Assembly: GCF_021129235.1 (NCBI RefSeq)
Contig: NZ_JAJOMA010000032.1
Coordinates: 1-64,000 of the forward strand
Length of the DNA: 64,000 bases
Source of the DNA: Kineosporia mesophila
GTDB lineage: Bacteria; Actinomycetota; Actinomycetes; Actinomycetales; Kineosporiaceae
Reading direction: 5' to 3'
The notes under the pieces: generated by a model
Told to the model about the DNA's origin: nothing
The model's input: only the letters and a program-made list of their open reading frames with translations
Database searches by the model: none
In this document: positions 34,292 to 43,022 of the stretch, one piece after another
How positions within the stretch are numbered: the first letter of the stretch is position 1
How the letters are laid out: each line of letters opens with the position of its first letter
Translations under genes and position numbers: made by a program

Positions 34292-35052
34292 CCTGCCCCC
34301 GCTGCGGCAGCGCCTGTCTGCCGGCCGATCCCGAGTGCCCGCGGTGCGGCCTGCCGTTCCCGGACGCCGTCACCCCTCCCCCGGAACCGGCGACGGTCCG
34401 CACGACCCGGGCGTCAGAGCGTCCGTGGATCGTCCGGGGAGTCTCCGTCGTCGGGGCTCTGCTCGGGGCCTTCCTGGTGCTGCACTTCATCGGCCCCGGT
34501 GAGGCGCCCCCGGCCACGACCTGGCGACCGGCGGACCTTCCCCCGACGGCCTCACCCAGCACGGGAACGGACGTACCGACGGGCGTGAACCTCGCCGCCG
34601 ACGCCACCATCACCGCGGACCGCACCGCCGATCCGTCGACGGACGACGCCGGCCATCCCGTCAGCTACGGGACGCAGAACCTGGTGGACGGCGACCTCAC
34701 CACGGCCTGGCGGGCGACCGGCTTCTACTACGACGAGCTGATCACCATCAAACTGCCGGCCCGATCGCAGATCTCGGTGGTGGGTCTGACCAACGGCTAC
34801 ACCAAGAAGGACGCTGAATCGGGGGCCGACCGATACGAGGAGGGCCGGCGCATCCTGTCGGTCACCTGGATCTTCGACAACGGCGTCAGCGTGAATCAGG
34901 AGCTGGAAGACGGGGACCGGAGCATCCAGCTCAAGACGATCGAGCCGGTGCAGGCCCAGACCGTGCAGCTGCGCATCAATGAGCAGACCACTCCGGGGTT
35001 CGGGGCGGACGACTACAGCGCCATCACCGAATTGGTGTTGAGAGCCGGCTGA
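34288..35052 (+). CDS. Zinc-ribbon membrane protein with NADase-type glycan-binding (discoidin-like) domain
   Basis: 254 residues. Residues 1-30 are a zinc ribbon with two CPRCG pairs, ~50-70 a membrane helix (GVSVVGALLGAFLVLHFI), ~75-100 a Pro/Thr linker, and ~100-254 a discoidin-like beta-sandwich (NLVDGDLTTAWRATGFYYDELITIKL ... ISVVGLTNGYTKKDA) of the type attached to bacterial NADases. It would face outward and bind glycan. Coupled to the upstream membrane protein. Confidence 0.85.
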   Translation: MTCPRCGSACLPADPECPRCGLPFPDAVTPPPEPATVRTTRASERPWIVRGVSVVGALLGAFLVLHFIGPGEAPPATTWRPADLPPTASPSTGTDVPTGVNLAADATITADRTADPSTDDAGHPVSYGTQNLVDGDLTTAWRATGFYYDELITIKLPARSQISVVGLTNGYTKKDAESGADRYEEGRRILSVTWIFDNGVSVNQELEDGDRSIQLKTIEPVQAQTVQLRINEQTTPGFGADDYSAITELVLRAG

Positions 35053-35056
35053 CCCG

Positions 35057-36355
35057 TCAGCGGTGGGCGATCGCCCACCGGTGGGCCGGTACCGTCAGGC
35101 GGGCGCTGATCCGGTCACTCCGGTCAGCGGTGCTGTCGAACACGGAGTACTCCCCCGGCGGCAGTTCGACGCTCTCGGGCGAGTCGCCGAGATTGACAGC
35201 GACCACGAGATGCTCAGCACCGGAACGGCATTCGTAGGACAGGAAGTGGTTCGTCAGCCGCCGGACCTCCACCTCGGCCCTCCGCAGCCAGGCGTTCCGG
35301 CGCCGGAAGCCGATCAGCAACTGGTGCAACCGGTAGAGATCCCAGCCGAAAGGTGCCAGATCTGATGGGCCTTCGGCGGGAAATGGAGGACGCACGGCAT
35401 CGTCGCCACCGGCGCGGTCTTCTTTCACACCACGAAACCCCTGCTCGTCGCCGTAGTAGACACTCGGCGTGCCGGGCAGGGTCAACAGCAGCACGATCGT
35501 GTGCGGCAGATGGCGCTCGTCGTCGATGCGGCTGGCGATACGGGTGACGTCGTGATTGCCGGTGAAAGTCATCGGGACGAAGGTCTGCAGCATCTCGCAG
35601 TGCCGTTTCAGGGCCCACGACAGCTCGAAGAGGTTGCGGTCGTTGACGCTGCTCCAGATCGCTTTCCAGAGTTCGTACTGGGTGAGCGAGTCCATGCCCG
35701 ACTCCCGCACGATGCCTGGGTAGTCGCCGTGGATCACCTCACCGACGATGTATGCCTCCGGATGACGCTCCCGCACCGCGGGCAGTACCTGGCCCCAGAA
35801 CGAGCGCGGGACGGTGTACGCGGCATCGAGGCGCCAGCCGTCGGCTCCGGCATCGAGCCAGTGATTCATCACCGCGGCCACGAAAATTACCACCTGGGGC
35901 TCGGCGTGGTTGAGGGCGATCAAACCGGAATGACCCTCGAAGGTGCCTAGCTCACCGGTTTTCTCGTCACGCACGAACCAGCGGGCCGCGTCGGCGTCAC
36001 CGGCCCGGGCCGCCTGGAGCCGAGGGAAGTCGGGGCCGACATGGTTGAACACGCCGTCGAGCAGTACCCGGACACCCCGGCGTCGGCACTCGGCGACCAG
36101 GGTGTCGAAATCGGCCCGGTCACCCAGGCGCTCGTCGATGCTGAGGTAGTCGAGCGTGTCATAACCGTGGGTCGAGGACCGGAAGACGGGCCCCAGAGCC
36201 AAACCGTTGGCCCCGAGCTCGACCAGGTAGTCGAGCCAGACGGTCAGGTCGCGCAGGGTGCGCACGGGAGCCCGCTCGGCACCGCGCGCATCGGCCCCCA
36301 GAAATCCGATCGGGTACACGTGCCACCAGATGACGTTATCGACCCACCCGGGCAT
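35057..36355 (-). CDS. GH13 alpha-amylase family enzyme
   Basis: 432 residues, no signal peptide, so cytoplasmic. All GH13 regions present: DGVFNH, nucleophile Asp177 in GWRLDAAY, acid/base Glu206 in VGEVIH, Asp269 in TGNHDV, and a C-terminal beta-sandwich (~340-432). The GEVIHGDYPG and HGYDTLDY context resembles small trehalose-/sucrose-type or cyclomaltodextrin-acting members. It probably acts on imported maltooligosaccharides or alpha-glucosides; the exact bond is not clear. Confidence 0.92.
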   Translation of the reverse strand: MPGWVDNVIWWHVYPIGFLGADARGAERAPVRTLRDLTVWLDYLVELGANGLALGPVFRSSTHGYDTLDYLSIDERLGDRADFDTLVAECRRRGVRVLLDGVFNHVGPDFPRLQAARAGDADAARWFVRDEKTGELGTFEGHSGLIALNHAEPQVVIFVAAVMNHWLDAGADGWRLDAAYTVPRSFWGQVLPAVRERHPEAYIVGEVIHGDYPGIVRESGMDSLTQYELWKAIWSSVNDRNLFELSWALKRHCEMLQTFVPMTFTGNHDVTRIASRIDDERHLPHTIVLLLTLPGTPSVYYGDEQGFRGVKEDRAGGDDAVRPPFPAEGPSDLAPFGWDLYRLHQLLIGFRRRNAWLRRAEVEVRRLTNHFLSYECRSGAEHLVVAVNLGDSPESVELPPGEYSVFDSTADRSDRISARLTVPAHRWAIAHR

Positions 36356-36412
36356 GGACGCTGTTCCTCTCGTCAGAGCTTGACCGGCCGGGTGATGCCC
36401 CCGGCCGCTGGA

Positions 36413-36844
36413 TCAGGCGATCCGGTTCATGATCTGCGCGCCCAGCAGTAATACCTGGACCTCCAGGTCGGACAGGTCGTCCATCGCGGTACCGAGCCAG
36501 GCGTCACGACTGGCCATGTCCTGCCGCAGTACCTCGACCCCCGCCTCGGTGATGCTGATGATGCTGCTGCGGGCGTCCGCCTCGTTGTCGTTCCGCTCGA
36601 CCAGCCCGTCGTGTTCCAGCTCGGCCAGGGAACGTGTGAGCGACTGAGGCAGGCGACGTTCCGCGACGGCAATGGCCTTGGGGGCGCTGGGCCCATGCGT
36701 GTTCAGGTGCACGAGCACCGCCATCTTCGTACCCGAGACACCGCCCTGGTCGCGCTCGAGCCGCAGCCGTCGGGCCAGACGCGTGGTGCCCCGGCGGATC
36801 TCACTGACGACCTCGGGAGCGATCTCGCCCGCCTCATCTCTCAC
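36413..36844 (-). CDS. MarR-family regulator
   Basis: 143 residues from GTG 36844. Winged HTH core (GVSGTKMAVLVHLNTHGPSAPKAIAVAERRLPQSLTRSLAELEHDGLVERNDNEADARSSIISITEAG). The start was chosen because sequence upstream of it is not family-like and overlaps an operator. A 20-bp motif just before it also occurs before the FUSC exporter at 37847, so it very likely controls that gene and itself. The short leader suggests a leaderless message. Confidence 0.85.
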   Translation of the reverse strand: MRDEAGEIAPEVVSEIRRGTTRLARRLRLERDQGGVSGTKMAVLVHLNTHGPSAPKAIAVAERRLPQSLTRSLAELEHDGLVERNDNEADARSSIISITEAGVEVLRQDMASRDAWLGTAMDDLSDLEVQVLLLGAQIMNRIA

Positions 36845-36850
36845 AGTTGT

Positions 36851-36870
36851 TAAGCTATCAGGAACTAGTT
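36851..36870. promoter_or_regulatory. MarR-site copy 1
   Basis: TAAGCTATCAGGAACTAGTT, 6 bp upstream of the MarR start. It matches 17 of 20 positions with the site at 37765. It lies inside the 3' end of the XRE gene. Confidence 0.7.
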
Positions 36871-37574
36871 TGGTGGGCGAACCGCCGAATAGCACCTTCT
36901 TGTTCGATTCTTTCCAGCGAAATATTAAGCTGTGATGAATCATCTCTCCACCTGGAGGCCGTCCTCACCGAGCCCATCGTGCGCCGATAGGCCAGCAACC
37001 AGCGCCGCTCCTCCGCCTCGGGCACCCCACAGCAGGTCACATAGGTCATGAACTGTTGCTCGGTCGGCAGCCGAATTCCGCTGAGCAGATCGGCTACCGT
37101 GCTTTTCGGCAGCGGCGGCAGGCCCAGGCGCCGGGCCCGGCTCTGGATCTCCCGCAGCGAGGGCTCCCCGGCACTGGATCGCAGGTGATGCATCGCCAGC
37201 AGCAGATGCACCGGCTCCCAGATCAGCTCCAGCAGTCGCGGACGGAACACGGCTCCGGCGTGAAGCGTCTCAACCCGGGCTCCGCCGGTCGCGGCATTCA
37301 GCCGGCGAGCCCGGCCGGCGGCCTGATTCCACACGTGCACCATCTGCTCCCGGGACGCACCACAGGCGGTGCCGTAGGCAACGACCACCTCCTTGCGCGG
37401 TAGGAGATCACCCGAGTCGGCGCGACTCAGAGTCGCCGCCGAGCAGCCCGGGTCGGCGATCTGGGCCGCCATCGTGCGATAGGTGAGACCTGCGTCCTCC
37501 CGCAGGGCCCGGAGGCTACGCGCGAGCTCGCCGAAAGGCGCTTCCTCGCTCAAAGGTCTTTTCTGCCTACCCAT
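36858..37574 (-). CDS. Helix-turn-helix (XRE-like) protein
   Basis: 238 residues from ATG 37574 (MGRQKRPLSEEAPFGELARSL). HTH at ~18-70 (LRALREDAGLTYRTMAAQIADPGCSAATLSRADSG) and a second, weaker HTH-like region at ~160-200 (LPPLPKSTVADLLSGIRLPTEQQFMTYVTCCG). Low-complexity sequence upstream is not included. It ends 13 bp before the MarR gene on the same strand, with the MarR operator within its end. Target unknown. Confidence 0.75.
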   Translation of the reverse strand: MGRQKRPLSEEAPFGELARSLRALREDAGLTYRTMAAQIADPGCSAATLSRADSGDLLPRKEVVVAYGTACGASREQMVHVWNQAAGRARRLNAATGGARVETLHAGAVFRPRLLELIWEPVHLLLAMHHLRSSAGEPSLREIQSRARRLGLPPLPKSTVADLLSGIRLPTEQQFMTYVTCCGVPEAEERRWLLAYRRTMGSVRTASRWRDDSSQLNISLERIEQEGAIRRFAHQTSS

Positions 37575-37764
37575 GTCTGCACGCACCCCTCCGTGCCGGC
37601 CACCCGGAGGCGGCGGATGTCCGATCCGGATCAGGACCGGGCAGGGTCCAGCTACAGATTCACCGAGGGCCAAACACGCGAATTCGCGCCAGGACGACCG
37701 GCCGGCAGGGATCGACATCGACCGTGCACCGACCGGAAAGCGTGGCCCCCAGCTCCAGCAGTGG

Positions 37765-37789
37765 TAAGTTACCATGAACTAGTTAGTTC
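37765..37789. promoter_or_regulatory. MarR-site copy 2 in the FUSC promoter
   Basis: TAAGTTACCATGAACTAGTT at 37765-37784 repeats the MarR upstream motif. Overlapping it, GAACTA-GT-TAGTTC (37776-37789) is a perfect inverted repeat. It lies ~60 bp before the exporter start. Confidence 0.75.
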
Positions 37790-37846
37790 GAAAAGGAAAC
37801 GTTCTATAGAGTTTTTCGGTACTTCGGCCTCATATATAGGTGATGC

Positions 37847-39406
37847 ATGCTTAGTATCTTGCGGCGTCGAGTCGCGCTCCTGACCGGCGACCTCCTGATC
37901 GCTACCGTCGTCACGGCGGCAACCCTCAGCGCGTGGGGGGTCTCCCTGCTGGTCGAGTCCCACGCCGGCCAGCACGTAGATCTTGTGGTCATGACCGTCG
38001 CGCTCTCGGTCACCCTCGCCCGCAACCAGCTCGAGCGCCCGGCCCGGCCGCCCTGGCTGCTCCTGGCTGTTCCTCCCGCCGCCGCGCTCGCCAGTTTCGT
38101 GGGCAGCCAGATGGCCCGTGACCACCGCCTCGGCGACGTGCTCTTCGTCGTGGTGCTCTCGGTCGCCGTCTGGGTGAGGCGCTTCGGCCCTGGCTGCACC
38201 ACGCTCGGCACCCTCACCACTCTTCCTCTGGTGGCCGCGCTCATCACTCCCTACGTGCCGGAGGGTGAGATCGAGCGCGCGAGCTGGTCGGCCGTGCTCG
38301 GCGCAACATCGGCGCTGATCACTCTTCTGTGCCTGACCGCTGCGCGCCGACTCGCACCGGCACACTTCCCCGGCACCACCGCGCCGCGCCCTTCGGACCG
38401 GCCCGCCGCGTCACGAAATCTGTCACCCAGTACGCGGATGGCCATCCAGCTGGCGGGTGCCCTGGTTCTCGGATTCGCCATCGGCCGGCACGTCAACTCC
38501 GACCACTGGCAGTGGCCGGTCCTGACGGCCTACATCGTCAGCAGCGCCAACCAGGGGCGCGGCGACGTGCTCTACAAGGGCATCCAGCGTGGTCTGGGGG
38601 CCGGCCTCGGAACCGTCGTGGCCGCGCTGCTCACCGGCATTTTCGGCATCGGCGACCACCGCGCGGTCGCCTGCATCTTCGTGGTGCTGTGGTTCGCGCT
38701 CGCCGTGCGCCGGGCCAGTTATGCCTACTGGGCGGGCAGCGTCACCGCTGCGCTGGCCCTGGTCTACGGATTCTTCGGCGACGGTGGTACGGCCGTACTC
38801 GGACAGCGGCTCGAGGGAATCGGTCTCGGAGCGGTCGCCGGAATTGCTGTGACCTGGCTCGTTCTGCCGATCCGCACTGAAGATGTGCTGCGCCGGCGCA
38901 TGGGTGCCCTGCTGGAGGCTCTGCAGAACCTGCTCGTCGCTCTCGGCGAGAACCCCTCGAGCGTGGGCGCCGATCAGGTCCGGCCGGTGGTGGTGGCCAG
39001 CGTCGCCATCACCCGCGTGATGCAGCCCCTGACCGCTCGGGGTCGGTGGCTGCGCCGGCTGCGGCTGCGCGATCATTGGGAGCCGGTGATTCCCGCAGCC
39101 GATCTTTGCGCCGAGAAGTCCCGGACGCTGGTCCGATTCGTGCGCACGACCCGGGAACCGCTAGATCACGAGCGGATCTCGGTTGCGCAGGCGCAGACGG
39201 TGCAGAACCTGACCGGCCTACGCCAGTCGCTGCGGAGCCGGGAGCGAGCCGATGTACGGCCGGTCCTGTCCGGGGTCCCGGACGAAGGAGCTACCGGGCA
39301 GGTTCTGACCCTGCTGCACGTCATCGACGAAGCCGCCGTACGGATGACCGCCACTGTGTCCCAACCGGTGGCGGCGAAGCGGTCCCAGAGCGGAAGTCCA
39401 GGCTGA
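37847..39406 (+). CDS. FUSC-family membrane protein (aromatic-acid exporter-like)
   Basis: 519 residues: two sets of about five to six membrane helices (~15-180 and ~200-335) then a soluble C-terminus (~345-519). The second half carries the FUSC signature (HWQWPVLTAYIVSSANQGRGDVLYKGIQRGLGAGLGT). This family (AaeB, YccS) exports aromatic acids and similar compounds. A copy of the MarR motif upstream supports induction by a phenolic ligand through the nearby MarR. The ribosome site is weak. Confidence 0.85.
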   Translation: MLSILRRRVALLTGDLLIATVVTAATLSAWGVSLLVESHAGQHVDLVVMTVALSVTLARNQLERPARPPWLLLAVPPAAALASFVGSQMARDHRLGDVLFVVVLSVAVWVRRFGPGCTTLGTLTTLPLVAALITPYVPEGEIERASWSAVLGATSALITLLCLTAARRLAPAHFPGTTAPRPSDRPAASRNLSPSTRMAIQLAGALVLGFAIGRHVNSDHWQWPVLTAYIVSSANQGRGDVLYKGIQRGLGAGLGTVVAALLTGIFGIGDHRAVACIFVVLWFALAVRRASYAYWAGSVTAALALVYGFFGDGGTAVLGQRLEGIGLGAVAGIAVTWLVLPIRTEDVLRRRMGALLEALQNLLVALGENPSSVGADQVRPVVVASVAITRVMQPLTARGRWLRRLRLRDHWEPVIPAADLCAEKSRTLVRFVRTTREPLDHERISVAQAQTVQNLTGLRQSLRSRERADVRPVLSGVPDEGATGQVLTLLHVIDEAAVRMTATVSQPVAAKRSQSGSPG

Positions 39407-39410
39407 CCGG

Positions 39411-40175
39411 TCAAAGAGGCGGGTTAGCAGGCCCGGTCCGCCCCGGACCCAGGCTGTCCTTCCGGCGCAGGCTGATGAGGGCCTGTACGAGCACGCGACG
39501 GGTGTCGGCGGGATCGATGACATCGTCGACCAACCCGCGCTCGGCCGCGTAGTAGGGATGCATCAGCTCTCCCTCGTACTCCTCCATCAGGCGAGCGCGG
39601 GTGGCATCCGGATCGTCGGACGCACGAATCTGCCGGCGGAAGATGACGTTCGCGGCACCTTCGGCCCCCATCACCGCGATCTCGTTGCCTGCCCAGGCGT
39701 AGGCGAGGTCGGCACCGACAGAACGTGAGTCCAGAACGATGTACGCACCGCCGTAGGCCTTGCGCAGCACCACCGAGACCCGCGGCACCGTGGCCGCGCA
39801 GTAGGCGTACAGCAGTTTCGCGCCATGGCGGATGATGCCGCCACGTTCCTGGTCCCGCCCCGGCATGAAGCCCGGCACGTCGATCAGCGTGACGATCGGG
39901 AGGCGGAAGGCGTTACAGAACTGCACGAATCGCGCCGCTTTCTGCGAAGCGTCGACGTCGATCACCCCGGCCAGCACATCCGGCTGACTGGCCACGATCC
40001 CGACCACGGCTCCGCCGACCCGTGCCAGCACGCAGGCGACGCTGCGTCCCCAGTGCTCGTGTACCGGCAGATAGTCACCGTTATCGACGATCTGCTCGAT
40101 CACGTCGTGCACGTCGTAACCGAGCACGTGGTCGGCGGGCACGATACGCATCAGCGCCGCCCGGACGTCACCACT
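39411..40175 (-). pseudogene. 3' half of an acyl-CoA carboxylase beta subunit (AccD/PccB type)
   Basis: The frame encodes only the C-terminal carboxyltransferase half: VRAALMRIVPADH, VIEQIVDNGDYLPVHEHWG, DVDASQKAARFVQFCNAF, VDVPGFMPGRDQERGGIIRHGAKLLYAY, RKAYGGAYIVLDS and NEIAVMGAEGAANVIFRR. About 255 of the usual ~520 residues remain; the N-terminal biotin/CoA-side half is absent. Homology stops at ~40175, where the GrpB gene begins on the other strand, marking a rearrangement junction. A stand-alone half subunit would not be active. Confidence 0.8.
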
Positions 40176-40184
40176 TCCGAGCTC

Positions 40185-40700
40185 GTGGGAAGTGCGTCCG
40201 GCCTGGGCCTGGAACTGCACAGTCACGACGACCAGTGGGCAGACATCTACCGTGATCACCGGGAGCGAATCCGGAGTGCCCTCGTAGCAGTGAACGTCGA
40301 GATCGAACACATCGGTTCGACGTCCGTTCCCGGACTGGCCGCCAAGCCCATCATCGACATCGTGGTCACGGTCGAGGACATCACCGCCGAGGAGGATTTC
40401 CTGGACCCGCTGCTGGCCGCCGGGTATGGGCTACGGGTGCGCGAGCCGGGGCATCGCCTGGTGCGTACTTCAGCGCAAGACGTCCACGTGCATCTGTTCG
40501 AACGGGGAGACCCTGAGGTGGGCGAATACCTTCTCCTGCGCGACCACCTACGGTCTGACGCGGACGATCGCGCCCTCTACGAAATCGCCAAGAGGGCTCT
40601 GCTCAGCAAGGAGTGGGACGACATGAACGACTACACCAAGGCCAAGACCGACGTCATCCTCACGATCAAAGCACGAGCGAGAGAAGCTCGTGGACGGTGA
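40185..40700 (+). CDS. GrpB/UPF0157 family protein (nucleotidyltransferase-like)
   Basis: 171 residues from GTG 40185 (upstream in-frame sequence lies in the accD remnant antisense). Core motifs EIEHIGSTSVPGLAAKPIIDIVVTV and VHVHLFERGDPEVGEYLLLRDHLR are diagnostic; the G-S-T-S-V-P-G...D-I-D pattern is a nucleotidyltransferase fold. Family function is unclear; some members are fused to dephospho-CoA kinase. Complete in length although next to a junction. Confidence 0.88.
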   Translation: MGSASGLGLELHSHDDQWADIYRDHRERIRSALVAVNVEIEHIGSTSVPGLAAKPIIDIVVTVEDITAEEDFLDPLLAAGYGLRVREPGHRLVRTSAQDVHVHLFERGDPEVGEYLLLRDHLRSDADDRALYEIAKRALLSKEWDDMNDYTKAKTDVILTIKARAREARGR

Positions 40701-40758
40701 GCCTCTTGTCCACGACCTCTTTCATCGCGAATGCTTCTGACGGTAGCCCGGGCACGCA

Positions 40759-40779
40759 GTTGTCTTGACAACCAGTCAA
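40759..40779. promoter_or_regulatory. Overlapping palindromes on a -35-like TTGACA, no downstream gene
   Basis: GTTGTC-TT-GACAAC (40759-40772) and TTGAC-AACCA-GTCAA (40765-40779) are both perfect and overlap, around a consensus TTGACA. They resemble repressor operators on a promoter, yet they lie between two convergent gene ends with a hairpin just after. Possibly the leftover promoter of a lost gene or of a small RNA. Confidence 0.5.
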
Positions 40780-40789
40780 TTCGAGCTCT

Positions 40790-40815
40790 GCTCCCGCCCG
40801 GCGACAGGCGGGAGC
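40790..40815. terminator. Hairpin between GrpB and the beta-propeller gene
   Basis: GCTCCCGCC / GGCGGGAGC, a perfect 9-bp stem with an 8-nt loop, between convergent gene ends at 40700 and 40837. Suitable as a two-way terminator. Confidence 0.65.
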
Positions 40816-40836
40816 GCTCGCTTCCGGACGAGTTGA

Positions 40837-42072
40837 TCAGCCGAAAACGGCTAGACGATTGGTCGCCGACACCGCCAGCACCCCACGGCCGATGGCCGAG
40901 CCCTCATTCGCCAGATGGTCGGTGCCCGGGACGATGCTGCCACCGGCCTTGCCCTTCCAGACCAGCTTGCTCGTGGTCGTGCTGTAGCCCAGCACCCAGC
41001 CCTGGCTGGTGGTCACGTAGACGACCTTCGATGTGGCGACCGGCGGAGCGATGATCTCTCCGTAAGTGTCGGACGAGGGATCGCGCGACCACAGCTTGGC
41101 ACCGGTGGAACTGCTGACGGCCCGCAGTGAGACGTCGTAAGAGCTGTGGGGCTCCTGCGGGGTGAGGAATGCCTTGGTGCCGACGATCGCGGGGACGTCG
41201 GTGGAGTCGAAGTCGAATAGCAGCTTGCCGTTACGGGCATCCATCACCCGGCTGCCCCGCAGGCCCGTGTGCAGCCACAGACGGGTGCCGGACAGCACCG
41301 AGGTGGTCCCCCACACTCCACCTGAGCACTGGTAGTCGTCACGCCAGACCTGCTTGCCGTTCAGGGTGCGGGCCGCCCAGTTGCAATCAGAGCCGTAGAA
41401 CACTCGGGTGCCGCTGATGGCCTGGCCCAGGGAGAAGTCGTTGGTCGCGTACTTGGCCCACTTGATCTTTCCGGTCGCGACGTTGACGGCCACATAGTTG
41501 TCGCCGCTGTACGAGAAGTTGAGATAGGCCACTCCCCCGTGAACGGTCACGGGTTTCGAGGCGTCGTGAATGATCGACGCGTATTTCGGCGCCGCGATCT
41601 TCCGCTTCCACGAAGCCTTTCCCGTGGTCGTGCTCAGTGCCCTCAGACTCGCGTGCTCTCCGTCGACGCTCCAGTTGGAGTGCAGCACGACGAGCTTGCC
41701 GCTGCCGTAGGCCAGGGTCGCCGTGCCGTGGCCCAGGGCGGATGACTTCCACAGCTGACGACCCGTGCGCCTGTCAAAGGCCCAGACCCGGACGGGCCCC
41801 GGATCGACCCCCTCCGCGGCCCTGGGCCGAGCGGCGACGAATACCCGGTTACCCACGATCAGCGGGTACGAGGTGCTTGCGCCGAAGTCCTTGACCCACA
41901 GCCGACGCATCGTGTTCGAGAGTGCCGGGCCGGTGGCCAAGCCGGTGTGCGTGGCGTTGATCTGGTAATTCGTTGCATCACCAGGCTTCTGAGCCGCTGA
42001 CGCCACCTCGGCCGGCCCAGCCAGGGTGACACCGAGCAAGACACACGTAACTGACACCACGAATCGGCGCAC
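40837..42072 (-). CDS. Secreted PQQ-like beta-propeller protein
   Basis: 411 residues. Signal peptide 1-27 (MRRFVVSVTCVLLGVTLAGPAEVASA). The remainder is repeated blades with the PQQ/outer-membrane-lipoprotein pattern such as VRVWAFDRRTGRQLWKS, YVAVNVATGKIKWAKY, RVMDARNGKLLFDFD and GYSTTTSKLVWKG. No catalytic PQQ-dehydrogenase residues are evident, so a binding or scaffold role outside the cell is more likely than enzyme activity. Confidence 0.85.
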   Translation of the reverse strand: MRRFVVSVTCVLLGVTLAGPAEVASAAQKPGDATNYQINATHTGLATGPALSNTMRRLWVKDFGASTSYPLIVGNRVFVAARPRAAEGVDPGPVRVWAFDRRTGRQLWKSSALGHGTATLAYGSGKLVVLHSNWSVDGEHASLRALSTTTGKASWKRKIAAPKYASIIHDASKPVTVHGGVAYLNFSYSGDNYVAVNVATGKIKWAKYATNDFSLGQAISGTRVFYGSDCNWAARTLNGKQVWRDDYQCSGGVWGTTSVLSGTRLWLHTGLRGSRVMDARNGKLLFDFDSTDVPAIVGTKAFLTPQEPHSSYDVSLRAVSSSTGAKLWSRDPSSDTYGEIIAPPVATSKVVYVTTSQGWVLGYSTTTSKLVWKGKAGGSIVPGTDHLANEGSAIGRGVLAVSATNRLAVFG

Positions 42073-42280
42073 GACCGTCCTCTGCTTGAACCCCGCCGCT
42101 GACCAACCGCCAGAGCTTGATCAATTTAAGGGAGATCCCGGCATAACGCCTCTCGGGTGGCGGATCAATTCGCAGCGAACCGGCTTCGGGATTCGACATC
42201 GCGTATCAGGGTTTGGGAGCGCCGCCGTCTCCTCGATGCTGACTCCAGCCGTATCCGAGCACGCTGGGCGGAGAGAGCAG

Positions 42281-42607
42281 CTACCCTTCCGCGATGAGTC
42301 GCGGTCGTTGGGCCATGCCGTTGATGTGCTTGGCGAACGATGCAGCGTCGCGGAGTCGGTCTGAGATCTCAATGGCCTGGGAAGCGTCCATCTCGAAGGT
42401 CTCGCCCAAGTTGATGCGAGCCAGGCTGGGTCGTATAGCAACGGGCTCGGCCAAGAGATCAAAATCGATGCGCTGGGCCACCCGGATTCTGATGATGTCG
42501 CCGGTGACCTTGACAGCCCCAATCTGGCACTCATGATCGATGGATTCCGCGTCGACAACCGATGTCTTGAACCAGTGGCTCTCTTCTCCGTTCTCGATCT
42601 CACGCAT
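42281..42607 (-). CDS. Hypothetical protein
   Basis: 108 residues from ATG 42607, acidic, soluble, rich in isoleucine (HECQIGAVKVTGDIIRIRVAQRIDFD; MDASQAIEISDRLRDAASFAKHI). Codon third positions are less GC-biased than the neighbours, hinting at transfer. No domain recognised. GGGGAAAC upstream could serve as ribosome site. Confidence 0.6.
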   Translation of the reverse strand: MREIENGEESHWFKTSVVDAESIDHECQIGAVKVTGDIIRIRVAQRIDFDLLAEPVAIRPSLARINLGETFEMDASQAIEISDRLRDAASFAKHINGMAQRPRLIAEG

Positions 42608-42797
42608 GACGTTTCCCCGTTCAGACTAGTTGTTCTCCTGAGAGAAAACAGCTTCCGGAGTCCCCCGGATCGGATGGAATCTACTGTCGAGGTCGGTGGC
42701 GACTGAATCAATGGTTCATTCTGGAGGCGTGTACCGGCGCTCAGGATGCGCCACGATCGGTCAATGCCGAACGGGGCGGGCCAGATCTGGTCGGTGA

Positions 42798-42983
42798 AGG
42801 CCGCGGTGGCGACGGGCCTGCGACGGCGACGGCGAAGCGTTCTCTGTGCTCTACGACCGCCGCAAGGACGCCGTGCGCGCCTACTGCGGTCGTCGCACCG
42901 GTTCTCTGGATGCCGCCGACGACGTGGCCGCCCGCATCGACGACGAACACCACGTCGACCCCACCACCGTCCAGCGGCCCTGA
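42798..42983 (+). pseudogene. ECF sigma-factor region 2 remnant
   Basis: No start codon follows the in-frame stop at 42795. The frame reads WRRACDGDGEAFSVLYDRRK then DAVRAYCGRRTGSLDAADDV, the typical opening of an ECF sigma factor region 2 (DGDxEAFxxLYDRHxxxVxxYC), and stops after ~58 codons. Regions 3-4 are missing. Confidence 0.55.
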
Positions 42984-43022
42984 CTGACGGAAGAACCGGC
43001 GGATGACGAAGTCGGCACTACG

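Noticed and set aside
36844-36943. MarR start at 36943
   Set aside because: The extra N-terminus is not family-like and would contain the 20-bp operator shared with the exporter gene.
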